Assembly (NCBI RefSeq): GCF_018861045.1
Contig: NZ_JAHKQJ010000005.1
Coordinates: 124,001 to 188,000, forward strand
Reading direction: 5' to 3'
DNA length: 64,000 bases
Source of the DNA: Octadecabacter sp. B2R22
GTDB lineage: Bacteria > Pseudomonadota > Alphaproteobacteria > Rhodobacterales > Rhodobacteraceae
The translations under genes were made by a program, and so were the position numbers. Shown one piece after another: positions 36,401-45,250 of the stretch. The number at the start of each line of letters is the position of its first letter. The stretch's first letter is position 1. Under the pieces are notes generated by a model. It was not told the DNA's origin. It ran no database searches and saw nothing but the letters and a program-made list of their open reading frames with translations.

Positions 36401-38033
36401 TGTCGATCGGAGGGTTGGTCACTTGGCTAAAGTTCTGGCGGAAGAAGTGGCTGAGCGGGCGATACTTTTCGGACAGAACGGCAGACGGCGTATCATCGCC
36501 CATAGACGCGAGCGCCTCTTTGGCATCCTCGGCCATTGGCGCAAGAATGTTTTCCAGTTCTTCAATAGTGTAACCCGCTGCGATCTGACGCTTGCGCAGC
36601 TCGCTACCTGAATAGATCGGAGCCTCGGTGACGGCGCCCAGTTCAGTGTCCAGTTCATTGATCTTACCGACCCAATCCCCAAACGGCAGAGCCTTCGCCA
36701 TTTTATCCTTCAGCTCGACGTCATGGTAAAGTTCGCCTTTACCCATGTGAACGCCAATCATCTGCCCCGGACCAAGTGCGCCTTTTTCGACGACATTGGC
36801 TTCGTTGATCGGAACCATGCCGGCCTCGGAACCAGCGATCAGCAAACGATCTCCGGTCACGACATAACGCATCGGGCGCAAACCGTTGCGGTCAAGCCCA
36901 GCGCAAACCCAGCGACCGTCGGTCATGGCAAGCGCAGCAGGGCCGTCCCATGGCTCCATCACGGAGTTGCAGTAGGAATACATGTCACGCCAAGCTTCCG
37001 GCAGCTCAGTTGCTTGCTTGGACCAGCTTTCTGGCACAAGCATTGTCTTTGCCATCGGCGCAGACCGCCCAGCGCGGACCAGAACTTCGAATACGGAATC
37101 CAAAGCAGCGGAGTCAGATGAACCGCCAGAAATGATCGGCTTGATGTCCTCGGCCATATCGCCAAACGTCGATGACGCCATGCGAATTTCATGGCTCTTC
37201 ATCCAGTTTACGTTGCCCTTAAGCGTATTGATCTCACCGTTGTGCGCCAACATGCGGAACGGTTGCGCCAACCACCACTGCGGGAAGGTGTTCGTAGAAT
37301 ACCGCTGGTGATAAATCGCAAACGCGGACTCGAAACGTTCGTCCATCAGGTCGGGATAAAACTCCGCAACCTGTTCAGCGAGCATCATGCCTTTGTAGAT
37401 GATGCTGCGGCACGACAAAGACGCCAGATACAATTGACCAACGCCAGCCGCTGCTGCCGCTTTTTCGATACGACGGCGAATAACATAAAGCTCGCGCTCG
37501 AATGTTTCTTCGTCGACGCCTTTAGAGTTGGAGATCAGAATTTGTTCGATCTCGGGGCGGGTCGCATTGGCTTTCTCACCGAGGCAGGAAATGTCGACCG
37601 GAACGTGGCGCCAGCCATAGATGTAATAGCCCATCCGCAAGACTTCGGATTCAACGATCGTTCGACAGGTTTCCTGAGCACCAAAGTCGGTGCGCGGCAA
37701 GAACACCTGACCAACCGCCAGCAATTCATTCGCGCGAGGCTCATGACCTGTGCGTGAGACTTGATCGTAAAAGAACGGGACGGGGATCTGGACGTGAATG
37801 CCTGCACCATCGCCGGTCTTGCCATCAGCATCGACAGCACCACGGTGCCAAATTGCCTTCAGCGCCGAAATACCGTTTTCAACCACGGAACGCGATTTCT
37901 TACCGTCAATTGAGACAACCAAGCCTACACCGCAGTTGGCCTTTTCATCATCGTGGGAATACAGGCCATTTTCAGCCATGTAGTCGCGCTTTGCCTGTTC
38001 GGCTTCTGCCCATGCGTCATCATATTTGGTCAT
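33495..38033 (-). CDS. gltB: Glutamate synthase (NADPH) large subunit
   Basis: Large subunit of GOGAT (1512 aa), which transfers the amide of glutamine to 2-oxoglutarate. A 33-residue propeptide precedes the catalytic Cys34 ([11 protein letters not shown]) of the glutaminase domain; then come the central domain, an FMN-binding domain ([26 protein letters not shown]), the 3Fe-4S motif [17 protein letters not shown], and the C-terminal beta-helix ([17 protein letters not shown]). Last of gltD-(secreted protein)-gltB, with which it works as GltBD. Also Cys-rich and very long, typical of proteobacteria. Confidence 0.97.
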   Translation of the reverse strand: [1512 protein letters not shown]

Positions 38034-38073
38034 TTAATCACTCCTCGTGCGGCCCTTTGCGGGGTGGCATGTC

Positions 38074-38778
38074 TTAATTCTGGATGGGGCGTGTCGGCAG
38101 GTTCGATGCATCAAAGAATGACATTTCAACGCCGCAGCCAAATTTTGGATTTGTGGACAGGAAACCGGGTTCGTCAGGAAAGATGAATTCTACTGGCGTG
38201 TCGTCGCTATCGAAACGATCATCAGACGTGATGTAGCTGCTCTCACCCCCGATAAACATGTTCCATTCGTCGCTGACGTATTCGCGGCCTTCACTGCGCC
38301 AGGCAACGTCGCCAGCACTGTCGTAAGACGTCAGCGCATACTCCGTACCAAGCAGTGTAACCCCATCAATGACGATGGTTTCGCCGGTCAGTCGGTCCAT
38401 GCCTTCGTAGCGGCTGTCGCCAATCTCTGCGCTTTCCGTGACGAAATCCCACGTATCAACACCGTTCGCGATCAGCTCATTAATATTCATCTGGTCAGAC
38501 GCTTCGCTCAGCCGCTCCGTGTGGCCCGACCGTAAATGAAAGCTTTCCAACCATTCGGCCTGTGCATTGATGCGGCCGATGTAGGACATGCCTTCTTCGT
38601 CCAGCGTCGCGCGGCGCTGCTCCCCGTTGGTGTCTTCGCCGCAGCGGAAATAATGCGACACGGAACAGCTCTGGGACTGGATCGTTAGATAAGCCTCACA
38701 ACCTGCAGGCATGGAAAACTGCTGTGCAGCCAGTGGGCTGGCGGCAAGAACGGCAATAGTAGTTGCTGTCTTCATCAT
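38074..38778 (-). CDS. Secreted hypothetical protein between gltD and gltB
   Basis: A 234-aa exported protein of unknown function. The start is a Met pair preceded by GGAGAG; it gives the Sec signal MMKTATTIAVLAASPLAAQQ. The mature part is acidic, with an early Cys cluster (GCEAYLTIQSQSCSVSHYFRC) and a late Cys near FGCGVEM, so one or two disulfides are likely. No catalytic motif seen. It sits 54 bases after gltD and 40 bases before gltB, on the same strand, so it is probably transcribed with glutamate synthase; I recall this arrangement in other Rhodobacterales but cannot verify it here. Confidence 0.7.
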   Translation of the reverse strand: MMKTATTIAVLAASPLAAQQFSMPAGCEAYLTIQSQSCSVSHYFRCGEDTNGEQRRATLDEEGMSYIGRINAQAEWLESFHLRSGHTERLSEASDQMNINELIANGVDTWDFVTESAEIGDSRYEGMDRLTGETIVIDGVTLLGTEYALTSYDSAGDVAWRSEGREYVSDEWNMFIGGESSYITSDDRFDSDDTPVEFIFPDEPGFLSTNPKFGCGVEMSFFDASNLPTRPIQN

Positions 38779-38832
38779 CTGTTTACTCTCCATTTCAGCT
38801 GGGCTGACCAATCCTGCTTACGCGAAGGGCTG

Positions 38833-40275
38833 CTATTCAGCCGCCACTGACGCGCCTTGGCTGATGTACTCGATGATCGCGTCGGCCGCATCGCGCCCGT
38901 CTTTGATCGCCCAAACCACAAGGCTTGCACCACGAACGATATCGCCTGCTGCAAACACGCCATCGAGGCTCGTTTGCCCTGTGGTAAACTCCGCTTTAAC
39001 AGTGCCCCAACGGGTCACTTCCAGCTCAGGAACGCCCCAAAGTGTCGGGATGTCTTCAGGTTCAAAACCAAGCGCCTGAACGACAAGATCTGCGTCCTCA
39101 ACATAGTCGCTGCCTTCGATCAATTCGGGCATCTGACGGCCAGACGCATCTGGTGCACCAAGACGCATCTTTTGCACCATGACACCTTCAACGGCTGCGT
39201 CATCATTGGTTGTGAAACCCTTAGGGGCAGACAGCCAAACAAACTCCACACCTTCTTCTTCGGCGTTTTGCGTTTCCCGCTGAGAACCCGGCATGTTCGC
39301 CTTGTCGCGACGATAGAGACATTTCACGCTTTCAGCGCCTTGGCGGATCGCCGTGCGTACACAGTCCATCGCCGTGTCACCTCCACCGATGACGACAACT
39401 TTTTTGCCAGCCGCATTCAGCTCGCCGTTGTCAAACTCTTCAACGTCATCACCAAAGCTTTTGCGGTTGCTTGCGGTTAGATAATCGATGGCACGAACGA
39501 TACCATCAGCTTCGGCATTCGGAGCCTGCAACGCACGGGTCTTGTAGACACCCGTCGCGATTAGAATCGCTTCGTGCTTGCCGCGAATGGCGTCAAAGCT
39601 CAGGTCTTCGCCAACATTACAGTTCATCACGAACTCAACGCCGCCATCTTCCAGCTGCGCCATGCGTTGCATGACAATGTCTTTTTCCAGTTTGAACCCG
39701 GGGATACCGTATGTCAGCAAGCCGCCCCCGCGGTCATAACGGTCATAGACGGTAACCTGCACACCCTGACGACGCAGGGCATCAGCCGCCGCAAGCCCAC
39801 CTGGGCCGGCACCGATGATGCCAACGCTTTCACCGCGCTCAACACTTGGACGGATCGGCTTAACCCAACCCTTCTCAAAAGCAGTGTCGGTAATGTATTT
39901 TTCAACGGAACCGATTGTAACAGTACCGTGGCCTGACTGTTCAATAACGCAGTTGCCTTCGCAGAGACGATCTTGTGGGCAAATACGACCGCAGATTTCA
40001 GGGAACGTGTTGGTCGCCTGTGAAATATCATAGGCTTCTTCCAAACGCCCTTCGGCTGTCATGCGCAGCCAGTCTGGGATGTTGTTGTGAAGCGGGCAGT
40101 GAGATTGGCAATACGGCACGCCACACTGAGAACAGCGGCTCGCTTGTTCAGCGGCTTTGGCTGTCGCGTATTCTGCATAAATCTCTGAGAAGTCTTCTTT
40201 GCGTAGGTTTGGCGGGCGCTTTTCAGGCATATCCCGTTCCACATCGACAAATTTCAGCATCTTTTGACCAGCCAC
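38833..40275 (-). CDS. gltD: Glutamate synthase small subunit
   Basis: Small subunit of GOGAT (480 aa), which passes electrons from NADPH via FAD and 4Fe-4S centres to GltB. GTG start with GGAGAA upstream. N-terminal Cys motifs: CSQCGVPYCQSHCPLHNNIPDW and CGRICPQDRLCEGNC. Two Rossmann folds follow: FAD-binding GIIGAGPGGLAAADALRRQG and NAD(P)H-binding VVIGGGDTAMDCVRTAIRQG. First gene of the glt run. An A/T-rich gap of about 210 bases separates it from divergent uppP. Confidence 0.96.
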   Translation of the reverse strand: MAGQKMLKFVDVERDMPEKRPPNLRKEDFSEIYAEYATAKAAEQASRCSQCGVPYCQSHCPLHNNIPDWLRMTAEGRLEEAYDISQATNTFPEICGRICPQDRLCEGNCVIEQSGHGTVTIGSVEKYITDTAFEKGWVKPIRPSVERGESVGIIGAGPGGLAAADALRRQGVQVTVYDRYDRGGGLLTYGIPGFKLEKDIVMQRMAQLEDGGVEFVMNCNVGEDLSFDAIRGKHEAILIATGVYKTRALQAPNAEADGIVRAIDYLTASNRKSFGDDVEEFDNGELNAAGKKVVVIGGGDTAMDCVRTAIRQGAESVKCLYRRDKANMPGSQRETQNAEEEGVEFVWLSAPKGFTTNDDAAVEGVMVQKMRLGAPDASGRQMPELIEGSDYVEDADLVVQALGFEPEDIPTLWGVPELEVTRWGTVKAEFTTGQTSLDGVFAAGDIVRGASLVVWAIKDGRDAADAIIEYISQGASVAAE

Positions 40276-40489
40276 AGGACATTCTCCAAATCGAAAATTC
40301 GAACTGCCCTTCTAATGCGCTATGGCGGAAAAGAAAAGTCAGTATGGTTTACCTAATTGTCAATTATTTGCACCACACAACAGGGCATTGTCAACATCTT
40401 CGTGGATTTTAGGTCCGATACGGTTCTATCTATCCTCTTCCCCCGCGACTCCAGTGATTTACAAAGGCCAAAACGAATCAAAGGTTCTT

Positions 40490-41293
40490 ATGCCCCTCCT
40501 CACTCTCCTGCTTGTCGCGCTCATCCAAGGAATCACGGAATTCCTACCGGTGTCTTCCTCTGGGCACCTTATTCTATTGCCGCAACTGACAGGGATGGCG
40601 GACCAAGGTCAGGTCATTGATGTCGCTGTTCATGTCGGCACGCTTTTCGCCGTCATCCTGTTTTTCTGGCAGGATGTCCGCTTGGCTCTTGCTGGTATCC
40701 CACGTGTGTTGCGCGGCAAAATCGACACCCAAGGCGCACGCTTGGCATTCGGCTTGGCCATCGCAACACTCCCCGTCATCGTCTTTGGGCTAATCCTGAA
40801 ACTCACAGGGTGGGATGATGCCCTGCGCTCTATGACGGTCATCGGGTGGACCATGCTCATCTTTGGGATTGTTCTTTACTGGGCAGACCAAACAGGCCCA
40901 ACAGACCTAGAAGCACCAGACTGGACCCCGCGCCGCGCGATCATCATGGGGCTCTGGCAAGCGATATCGCTGATCCCGGGCACATCACGATCCGGCATCA
41001 CGATCACCGCTGCACGCTGGCTTGGCTTCAAACGAGAAGACGGTGCAAAACTGTCAATGCTGATGTCGATCCCAACTATCATTGCAGCTGGCACATTGGC
41101 GGGTGTGGAAGTTGCTGCAACGGCGGACGTTCAAGCCGCCAAAGACGGGGCCATCGCGGCTGTCTTGTCATTCTTGGCGGCGTTGGTCGCGCTTAGTCTA
41201 ATGATGCGCTTGCTGCGCTCCGTAAGCTTCACACCTTACGTGATCTACCGCGTGCTTCTTGGCATTGCCCTACTGGCGATCGCCTACACCTAA
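40490..41293 (+). CDS. uppP: Undecaprenyl-diphosphatase
   Basis: Inner-membrane phosphatase (267 aa, also called BacA) that regenerates undecaprenyl phosphate, the lipid carrier for peptidoglycan, O-antigen and other surface polymers. The start is the ATG after AAAGG, giving MPLLTLLLVALIQGITEFLP; the longer frame upstream is not family-like. Motifs: QGITEFLPVSSSGHL in the first helix and IPGTSRSGITITAARWLG for phosphate binding. Eight predicted helices. Tail-to-tail with the NDUFA9-like gene by four bases (CTAA). Confidence 0.95.
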   Translation: MPLLTLLLVALIQGITEFLPVSSSGHLILLPQLTGMADQGQVIDVAVHVGTLFAVILFFWQDVRLALAGIPRVLRGKIDTQGARLAFGLAIATLPVIVFGLILKLTGWDDALRSMTVIGWTMLIFGIVLYWADQTGPTDLEAPDWTPRRAIIMGLWQAISLIPGTSRSGITITAARWLGFKREDGAKLSMLMSIPTIIAAGTLAGVEVAATADVQAAKDGAIAAVLSFLAALVALSLMMRLLRSVSFTPYVIYRVLLGIALLAIAYT

Positions 41294-42267
41294 ACCTTAA
41301 GGTTCGCGGCGCTCTCTTTGATCGCGTCATACTGGCCAGACGGACGGAAGCGCCACAGGTAATCAGGCAGAATCGCTTCCAATGCGGTCGGTGTAATTCC
41401 CAAAGCGTCAAAGCCCTGAGCCCCCTCGGACACAACATTATCAATCTTCAGGCTTTCAACCTGATCCGCAGTAATCGGACCACGCACAAGGCCCAGCGAC
41501 AAGAACCGCCCAACCTTAAATCCGAACGCCATGATCTTTGCGATCCCGAACGGAATATTCAGAACCAAACGACGACGGCGCACGACTTTCAACATCTGCC
41601 CCATCAGCTCACGGAAGGTGTTTACGTCAGGCCCGCCAAGCTCAAAAACGCCCTGTGCTTGCCCATCGACACCCATGACAGCAGCAGCTGCAACATCGTC
41701 AACATAAACAGTCTGGAACTTTGTCGACGCCCCGATAACAGGCAAAACTGGACCGAAACGTGACATGCCTGCAAAACGGTTAAAGAATCCATCTTCATGG
41801 CCAAACATGATGGACGGCCGCAAAATCATCGCGCTTGGCATGTTTTGCAGAACCGCAGCTTCGCCTTGAGCTTTGGTACGGCCATACTCGCTTGCACTGT
41901 TCTCATCCGCACCAATGGCAGAGATATGAACCATCGTGCCAACGCCATTTGCAGCCGCAAGGCGCGCAACACGCTCAGCGCCTTCAACGTGAACCGCATC
42001 AAATGTATTCTTGCCGATGTTGTCGAGCACGCCAACACAGTTCACGACCGCATCGGCACCTGTCATCACGGATGCCACCGAAGCATCATCGCGGATGTTG
42101 CAGAATACCGGCTCAACCTGACCAACTGCACCATAAGGCTTTACGAACATCGCTTCGTTCGGGCTGCGCACTGCGACGCGGACACGCCAGCCGTCTTTCG
42201 CCAAACGTCGCGCGATATAACGCCCAAGAAATCCGGATCCGCCGTAAATGGTGACAAGTTTGGACAT
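41290..42267 (-). CDS. NDUFA9-like NAD(P)-binding protein (atypical SDR)
   Basis: A 325-aa atypical short-chain dehydrogenase with N-terminal YGGSGFLGRYIARRLAKDGW (GGxGFLG NADP loop). The family is the bacterial relative of the mitochondrial complex I accessory subunit NDUFA9. The C-terminal third is helical and hydrophobic-patchy (PFGIAKIMAFGFKVGRFLSLGL), which suggests membrane association. No YxxxK dyad is evident, so a structural or NADPH-sensing role is as likely as catalysis. It stands alone, about 190 bases upstream of the divergent tRNA-Leu. Confidence 0.82.
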   Translation of the reverse strand: MSKLVTIYGGSGFLGRYIARRLAKDGWRVRVAVRSPNEAMFVKPYGAVGQVEPVFCNIRDDASVASVMTGADAVVNCVGVLDNIGKNTFDAVHVEGAERVARLAAANGVGTMVHISAIGADENSASEYGRTKAQGEAAVLQNMPSAMILRPSIMFGHEDGFFNRFAGMSRFGPVLPVIGASTKFQTVYVDDVAAAAVMGVDGQAQGVFELGGPDVNTFRELMGQMLKVVRRRRLVLNIPFGIAKIMAFGFKVGRFLSLGLVRGPITADQVESLKIDNVVSEGAQGFDALGITPTALEAILPDYLWRFRPSGQYDAIKESAANLKV

Positions 42268-42412
42268 GCTAATAGTTTCCTGCAGCTAGTGTTGCGCCAC
42301 ATTTACCGCCCTGCCCCTTGATAAACAAGGATCAACTGGACGAGTCTGCCGCTTCATTTTGCTGAAAATACCGATCAAAACCTTTCAAGCGGAAATCGCG
42401 GCCCGAATCTCG

Positions 42413-42440
42413 TTGACAGCCCAACGTCACGGGCTTAAAC
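42413..42440 (+). promoter_or_regulatory. Candidate promoter of tRNA-Leu
   Basis: TTGACA (42413-42418) and TTAAAC (42435-42440) are 16 bases apart; the predicted start is about 10 bases before the mature tRNA. A good -35 and moderate -10 match. Confidence 0.5.
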
Positions 42441-42457
42441 GCCCCTCTGTTATCTGT

Positions 42458-42544
42458 GCCCAGATGGCGGAATTGGTAGACGCGCCAGCTTCAGGTGCTG
42501 GTGTCTGTATGGACGTGGAGGTTCGAGTCCTCTTCTGGGCACCA
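42458..42544 (+). tRNA. tRNA-Leu (anticodon CAG)
   Basis: An 87-base tRNA with acceptor arms GCCCAGA and TCTGGGC, encoded ACCA at the 3' end, a D-arm GGCGGAATTGGTAGACGC, an anticodon arm CCAGC-TTCAGGT-GCTGG (loop gives CAG), a long class II variable arm, and a T-arm with GGTTCGAGTCC. It reads CUG. The next gene (rnd) starts 41 bases later, so the tRNA may be cotranscribed with the rnd-kdsD-lpt run. Confidence 0.97.
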
Positions 42545-42584
42545 TTCTCTCCACATCAACGCAAGCGCGTGTTAGAGAGATCAC

Positions 42585-43196
42585 ATGACAAATCACCTTT
42601 ACCAAAATGATTTACCAGACGGTCTCGACCTTGGTCCGGCTGTCGCGATTGATTGCGAAACTATGGGGTTGAACCCACATCGTGACCGACTTTGTTTGAT
42701 CCAGATGAGCAGTGGAGACGGCGATTGCCACTTGGTCCAGGTCGCACCCGGTCAGACCCAAGCGCCGAACCTATGCAAAATGCTTGCCGACCCTGATGTG
42801 CTGAAGCTGTTCCACTACGGGCGCTTTGATATCGCCGCCATGGCGAATGCCTTTGGCACTGTGGCCGCGCCAATCTATTGCACCAAAATTGCAAGCAAAC
42901 TTGTGCGCACCTACACGGATCGCCACGGGCTACGAAACCTTCTTCAGGACCTATTGCGCGTTGATATCTCCAAATTCCAACAACAGAGCGACTGGGGCGC
43001 TGCCGAACTCTCAAAAGCCCAGCTTGATTATGCGGCGTCGGATGTATTGTATCTGCACAAACTGCGGGACGAGCTGAACATTCGCCTCGACCGCGAAAGC
43101 CGAACAGAAATGGCGCAAGCCTGCTTTGACTTCCTTCCAATGCGTGCGCAACTCGATTTAGCGGGCTGGCACGAACAGGATATATTTGCACACTAA
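42585..43196 (+). CDS. rnd: Ribonuclease D (short form, exonuclease domain only)
   Basis: 3'-5' exonuclease of the DEDD family, used in tRNA 3' trimming. The three Exo motifs are AIDCETMGLNP (DxE), FHYGRFDIAAM (D) and YAASDVLYLHKL (YxxxD). At 203 aa it has only the nuclease domain; E. coli RNase D is about 375 aa with two HRDC domains, which are absent here, as is usual for short alphaproteobacterial forms. Its position directly after a tRNA gene fits its role. The stop overlaps the kdsD ATG (TAATG). Confidence 0.93.
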   Translation: MTNHLYQNDLPDGLDLGPAVAIDCETMGLNPHRDRLCLIQMSSGDGDCHLVQVAPGQTQAPNLCKMLADPDVLKLFHYGRFDIAAMANAFGTVAAPIYCTKIASKLVRTYTDRHGLRNLLQDLLRVDISKFQQQSDWGAAELSKAQLDYAASDVLYLHKLRDELNIRLDRESRTEMAQACFDFLPMRAQLDLAGWHEQDIFAH

Positions 43197-44161
43197 TGGC
43201 ACAATCTAAATTCATCGATACCGCACGCCGCGTCATCCGCGAAGAAGCAAACGCCCTGAATACCTTGGCGGATTCTTTGGGAACGTCGCTGTCCGACGCA
43301 GTTGATCTGATCCTGAATGCCAAGGGCCGTATCATCATTTCGGGCATCGGTAAGTCCGGCCACATCGCACGCAAAATCGCTGCAACTTTGGCCAGCACAG
43401 GAACCCCTGCGCATTTCGTTCACCCTGCCGAAGCATCCCACGGCGACCTAGGCATGGTGACACGTGGCGACGTGGTTTTGGCAATCTCCAATTCCGGCGA
43501 AGCGCCCGAACTTGCGAATCTCATCGCCTACACGCAGCGGTTCGGGATTCCGCTGATCGGGATCACAAGCCGGCCGGAAAGCTCGCTTGCGACCCAATCA
43601 GACATCGTCCTTCTGATGCCCAAGCTGCCCGAGGCCTGTGGAACAGGCGTCGTCCCAACGACGTCCACGACCATGACACTTGCGCTGGGCGATGCGCTCT
43701 CGGTTGCGATCATGCAGCACCGCGCGTTCAGCGCTGACAACTTTCGTGATTTCCACCCTGGCGGCAAACTGGGTGCGCAATTGTCGCGTGTTGGCGACTT
43801 GATGCACAAAGGCGATGCTGTTCCATTGGTCGGCGAAGACACCCCAATGAGCGATACATTGCTAACCATCAGCCAAAAGGGGTTCGGTGTGGTTGGCGTA
43901 TTGGACGACGATGGTTATCTTTCAGGCATCGTGACCGACGGCGACTTGCGTCGGAACATGGCCGGACTTCTGGACCTAACTGCGGGCAAGGTCATGACCA
44001 AAGACCCCCGCACCATTGGAACAGCAGCTTTGGCCGAAGAAGCCGTGAATGTAATGAACACTAGCAACATCACATGTCTGTTTGTCGTCGACCCTGAGGG
44101 GTCGAACAGAGTGGCAGGCATATTGCACATTCACGACTGCCTGCGCGCTGGCATTGTGTAG
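43196..44161 (+). CDS. kdsD: Arabinose-5-phosphate isomerase
   Basis: Converts ribulose-5-phosphate to arabinose-5-phosphate, the first committed step to KDO for LPS (321 aa; KpsF/GutQ family). The SIS domain (about 30-170) has GIGKSGHIARKIAATLASTG and HPAEASHGDLGMV; two CBS domains fill the C-terminal half (VTDGDLRRNMAG, TSNITCLFVVD). It overlaps rnd by one base and abuts lptC, giving an LPS-building and LPS-export run kdsD-lptC-lptA-lptB. KdsB, two steps downstream in KDO use, is at 53.6 kb. Confidence 0.94.
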   Translation: MAQSKFIDTARRVIREEANALNTLADSLGTSLSDAVDLILNAKGRIIISGIGKSGHIARKIAATLASTGTPAHFVHPAEASHGDLGMVTRGDVVLAISNSGEAPELANLIAYTQRFGIPLIGITSRPESSLATQSDIVLLMPKLPEACGTGVVPTTSTTMTLALGDALSVAIMQHRAFSADNFRDFHPGGKLGAQLSRVGDLMHKGDAVPLVGEDTPMSDTLLTISQKGFGVVGVLDDDGYLSGIVTDGDLRRNMAGLLDLTAGKVMTKDPRTIGTAALAEEAVNVMNTSNITCLFVVDPEGSNRVAGILHIHDCLRAGIV

Positions 44162-44752
44162 ATGGTCAACGACGACAATCTTTATTCCCAATTCGTCGGC
44201 ATCCTTAAGATCACTTTGCCTTTGGCTGCCCTTGCTTTGATGTCGACGGTGTTCCTATTCGCCCGCGCACCCACACAAGACAGTGCGATTCCATACGCCG
44301 AAATTGAACAGCTCGCCCAAGAACCCCGCCTCTCTGGTGCGCAATTGTCGGGCGTGGCTGACGATGGCTCTGTTATTGAACTCACAGCAAGAACCACCCG
44401 CCCTAATGGAAGCACGATAGCGGCGGATAACATTCAAGCCTCGATTGAAACGGTAGACGGAACGCATATCGACATTCGCGCTGGCGGGGGCGAGATTGAC
44501 AACGATGCGCGCATCGCGCGCCTGACGGGTTTGGCACATCTCGAAACGTCTAATGGCTACGAAATGGAAGCGCTCGGTTTTGTCGCGGAGCTTTCGACGG
44601 GGCGTATTGCATCTGATGGTAACATCGAGGGGCTTGCACCTTTTGGGTCATTATCTGCGGGCCAACTGGTCATCGAAACCCCAGAAGGAAGCACAGGCCA
44701 AGTGATGCTTTTCCAAAACGGTGTTCGGCTGATATATACGCCGCAACAATAG
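44162..44752 (+). CDS. lptC: LPS export system protein LptC
   Basis: A 196-aa bitopic inner-membrane protein of the Lpt bridge that accepts LPS from LptBFG and passes it to LptA. One N-terminal membrane helix (about 16-36) is followed by a periplasmic beta-jellyroll (DUF1239) domain rich in short strands: DGSVIELTARTTRPNG, TRIARLTGLAHLETSNGYEM-like. ATG directly after the kdsD stop. Sequence is weakly conserved in the family, so the assignment rests on topology plus neighbours. Confidence 0.9.
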   Translation: MVNDDNLYSQFVGILKITLPLAALALMSTVFLFARAPTQDSAIPYAEIEQLAQEPRLSGAQLSGVADDGSVIELTARTTRPNGSTIAADNIQASIETVDGTHIDIRAGGGEIDNDARIARLTGLAHLETSNGYEMEALGFVAELSTGRIASDGNIEGLAPFGSLSAGQLVIETPEGSTGQVMLFQNGVRLIYTPQQ

Positions 44753-44764
44753 GATTCTTTTATC

Positions 44765-45250
44765 GTGAAACTCATTCAGTCAGCTGTAACCTTTGCCGCG
44801 CTCTTTGTAGCATCGGCTGCCCTTTCCCAGACGAACATTAATCTCGGTGCGGTCAATGCCGACCCGAATGCGCCCGTTGAAATTACAGCGGACAACCTGA
44901 GCATTGATCAGACCAGCGGCGAGGCGGTTTTCGCGGGCAACGTGATTTTGGGCCAAGGCGATCTGCGGCTTTCAGCTGGACGCGTTCAAGTCATTTATAA
45001 CGATGCTTCTGGCGACATCAGCCGCCTGTCTGCAAGCGGCGGCGTTACCCTTGTAACAGCCTCCGAAGCTGCTGAATCCACGACTGCTGAATACAACCTT
45101 GATGCTGGAACTCTGGTGATGTCGGGAGATGTCCTATTGACGCAAGGCGCCAGTGCAATTTCCGCCGACCGCATGAACATCGATCTCTCGACGGGCGCCG
45201 CCCGCATGGAAGGGCGCGTTCGTACGATCTTTAACCAAGGCGGCAACTGA
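44765..45250 (+). CDS. lptA: LPS transport periplasmic protein LptA
   Basis: A 161-aa OstA-like periplasmic protein that polymerises into the bridge carrying LPS to the outer membrane. GTG start, then a Sec signal ending near AALSQ. The OstA_N repeat shows PVEITADNLSIDQTSGEAVFAGNVILGQGDLRLSAG (in pieces) and RIFNQGG-like end. It overlaps the lptB start by one base (TGATG). LptF, LptG and LptD are not in this window. Confidence 0.92.
   Translation: MKLIQSAVTFAALFVASAALSQTNINLGAVNADPNAPVEITADNLSIDQTSGEAVFAGNVILGQGDLRLSAGRVQVIYNDASGDISRLSASGGVTLVTASEAAESTTAEYNLDAGTLVMSGDVLLTQGASAISADRMNIDLSTGAARMEGRVRTIFNQGGN

Noticed and set aside
40322-40489. Extended N-terminus of uppP
   Set aside because: UppP homologues start at MPLLTLLLV; the extension has no ribosome site.
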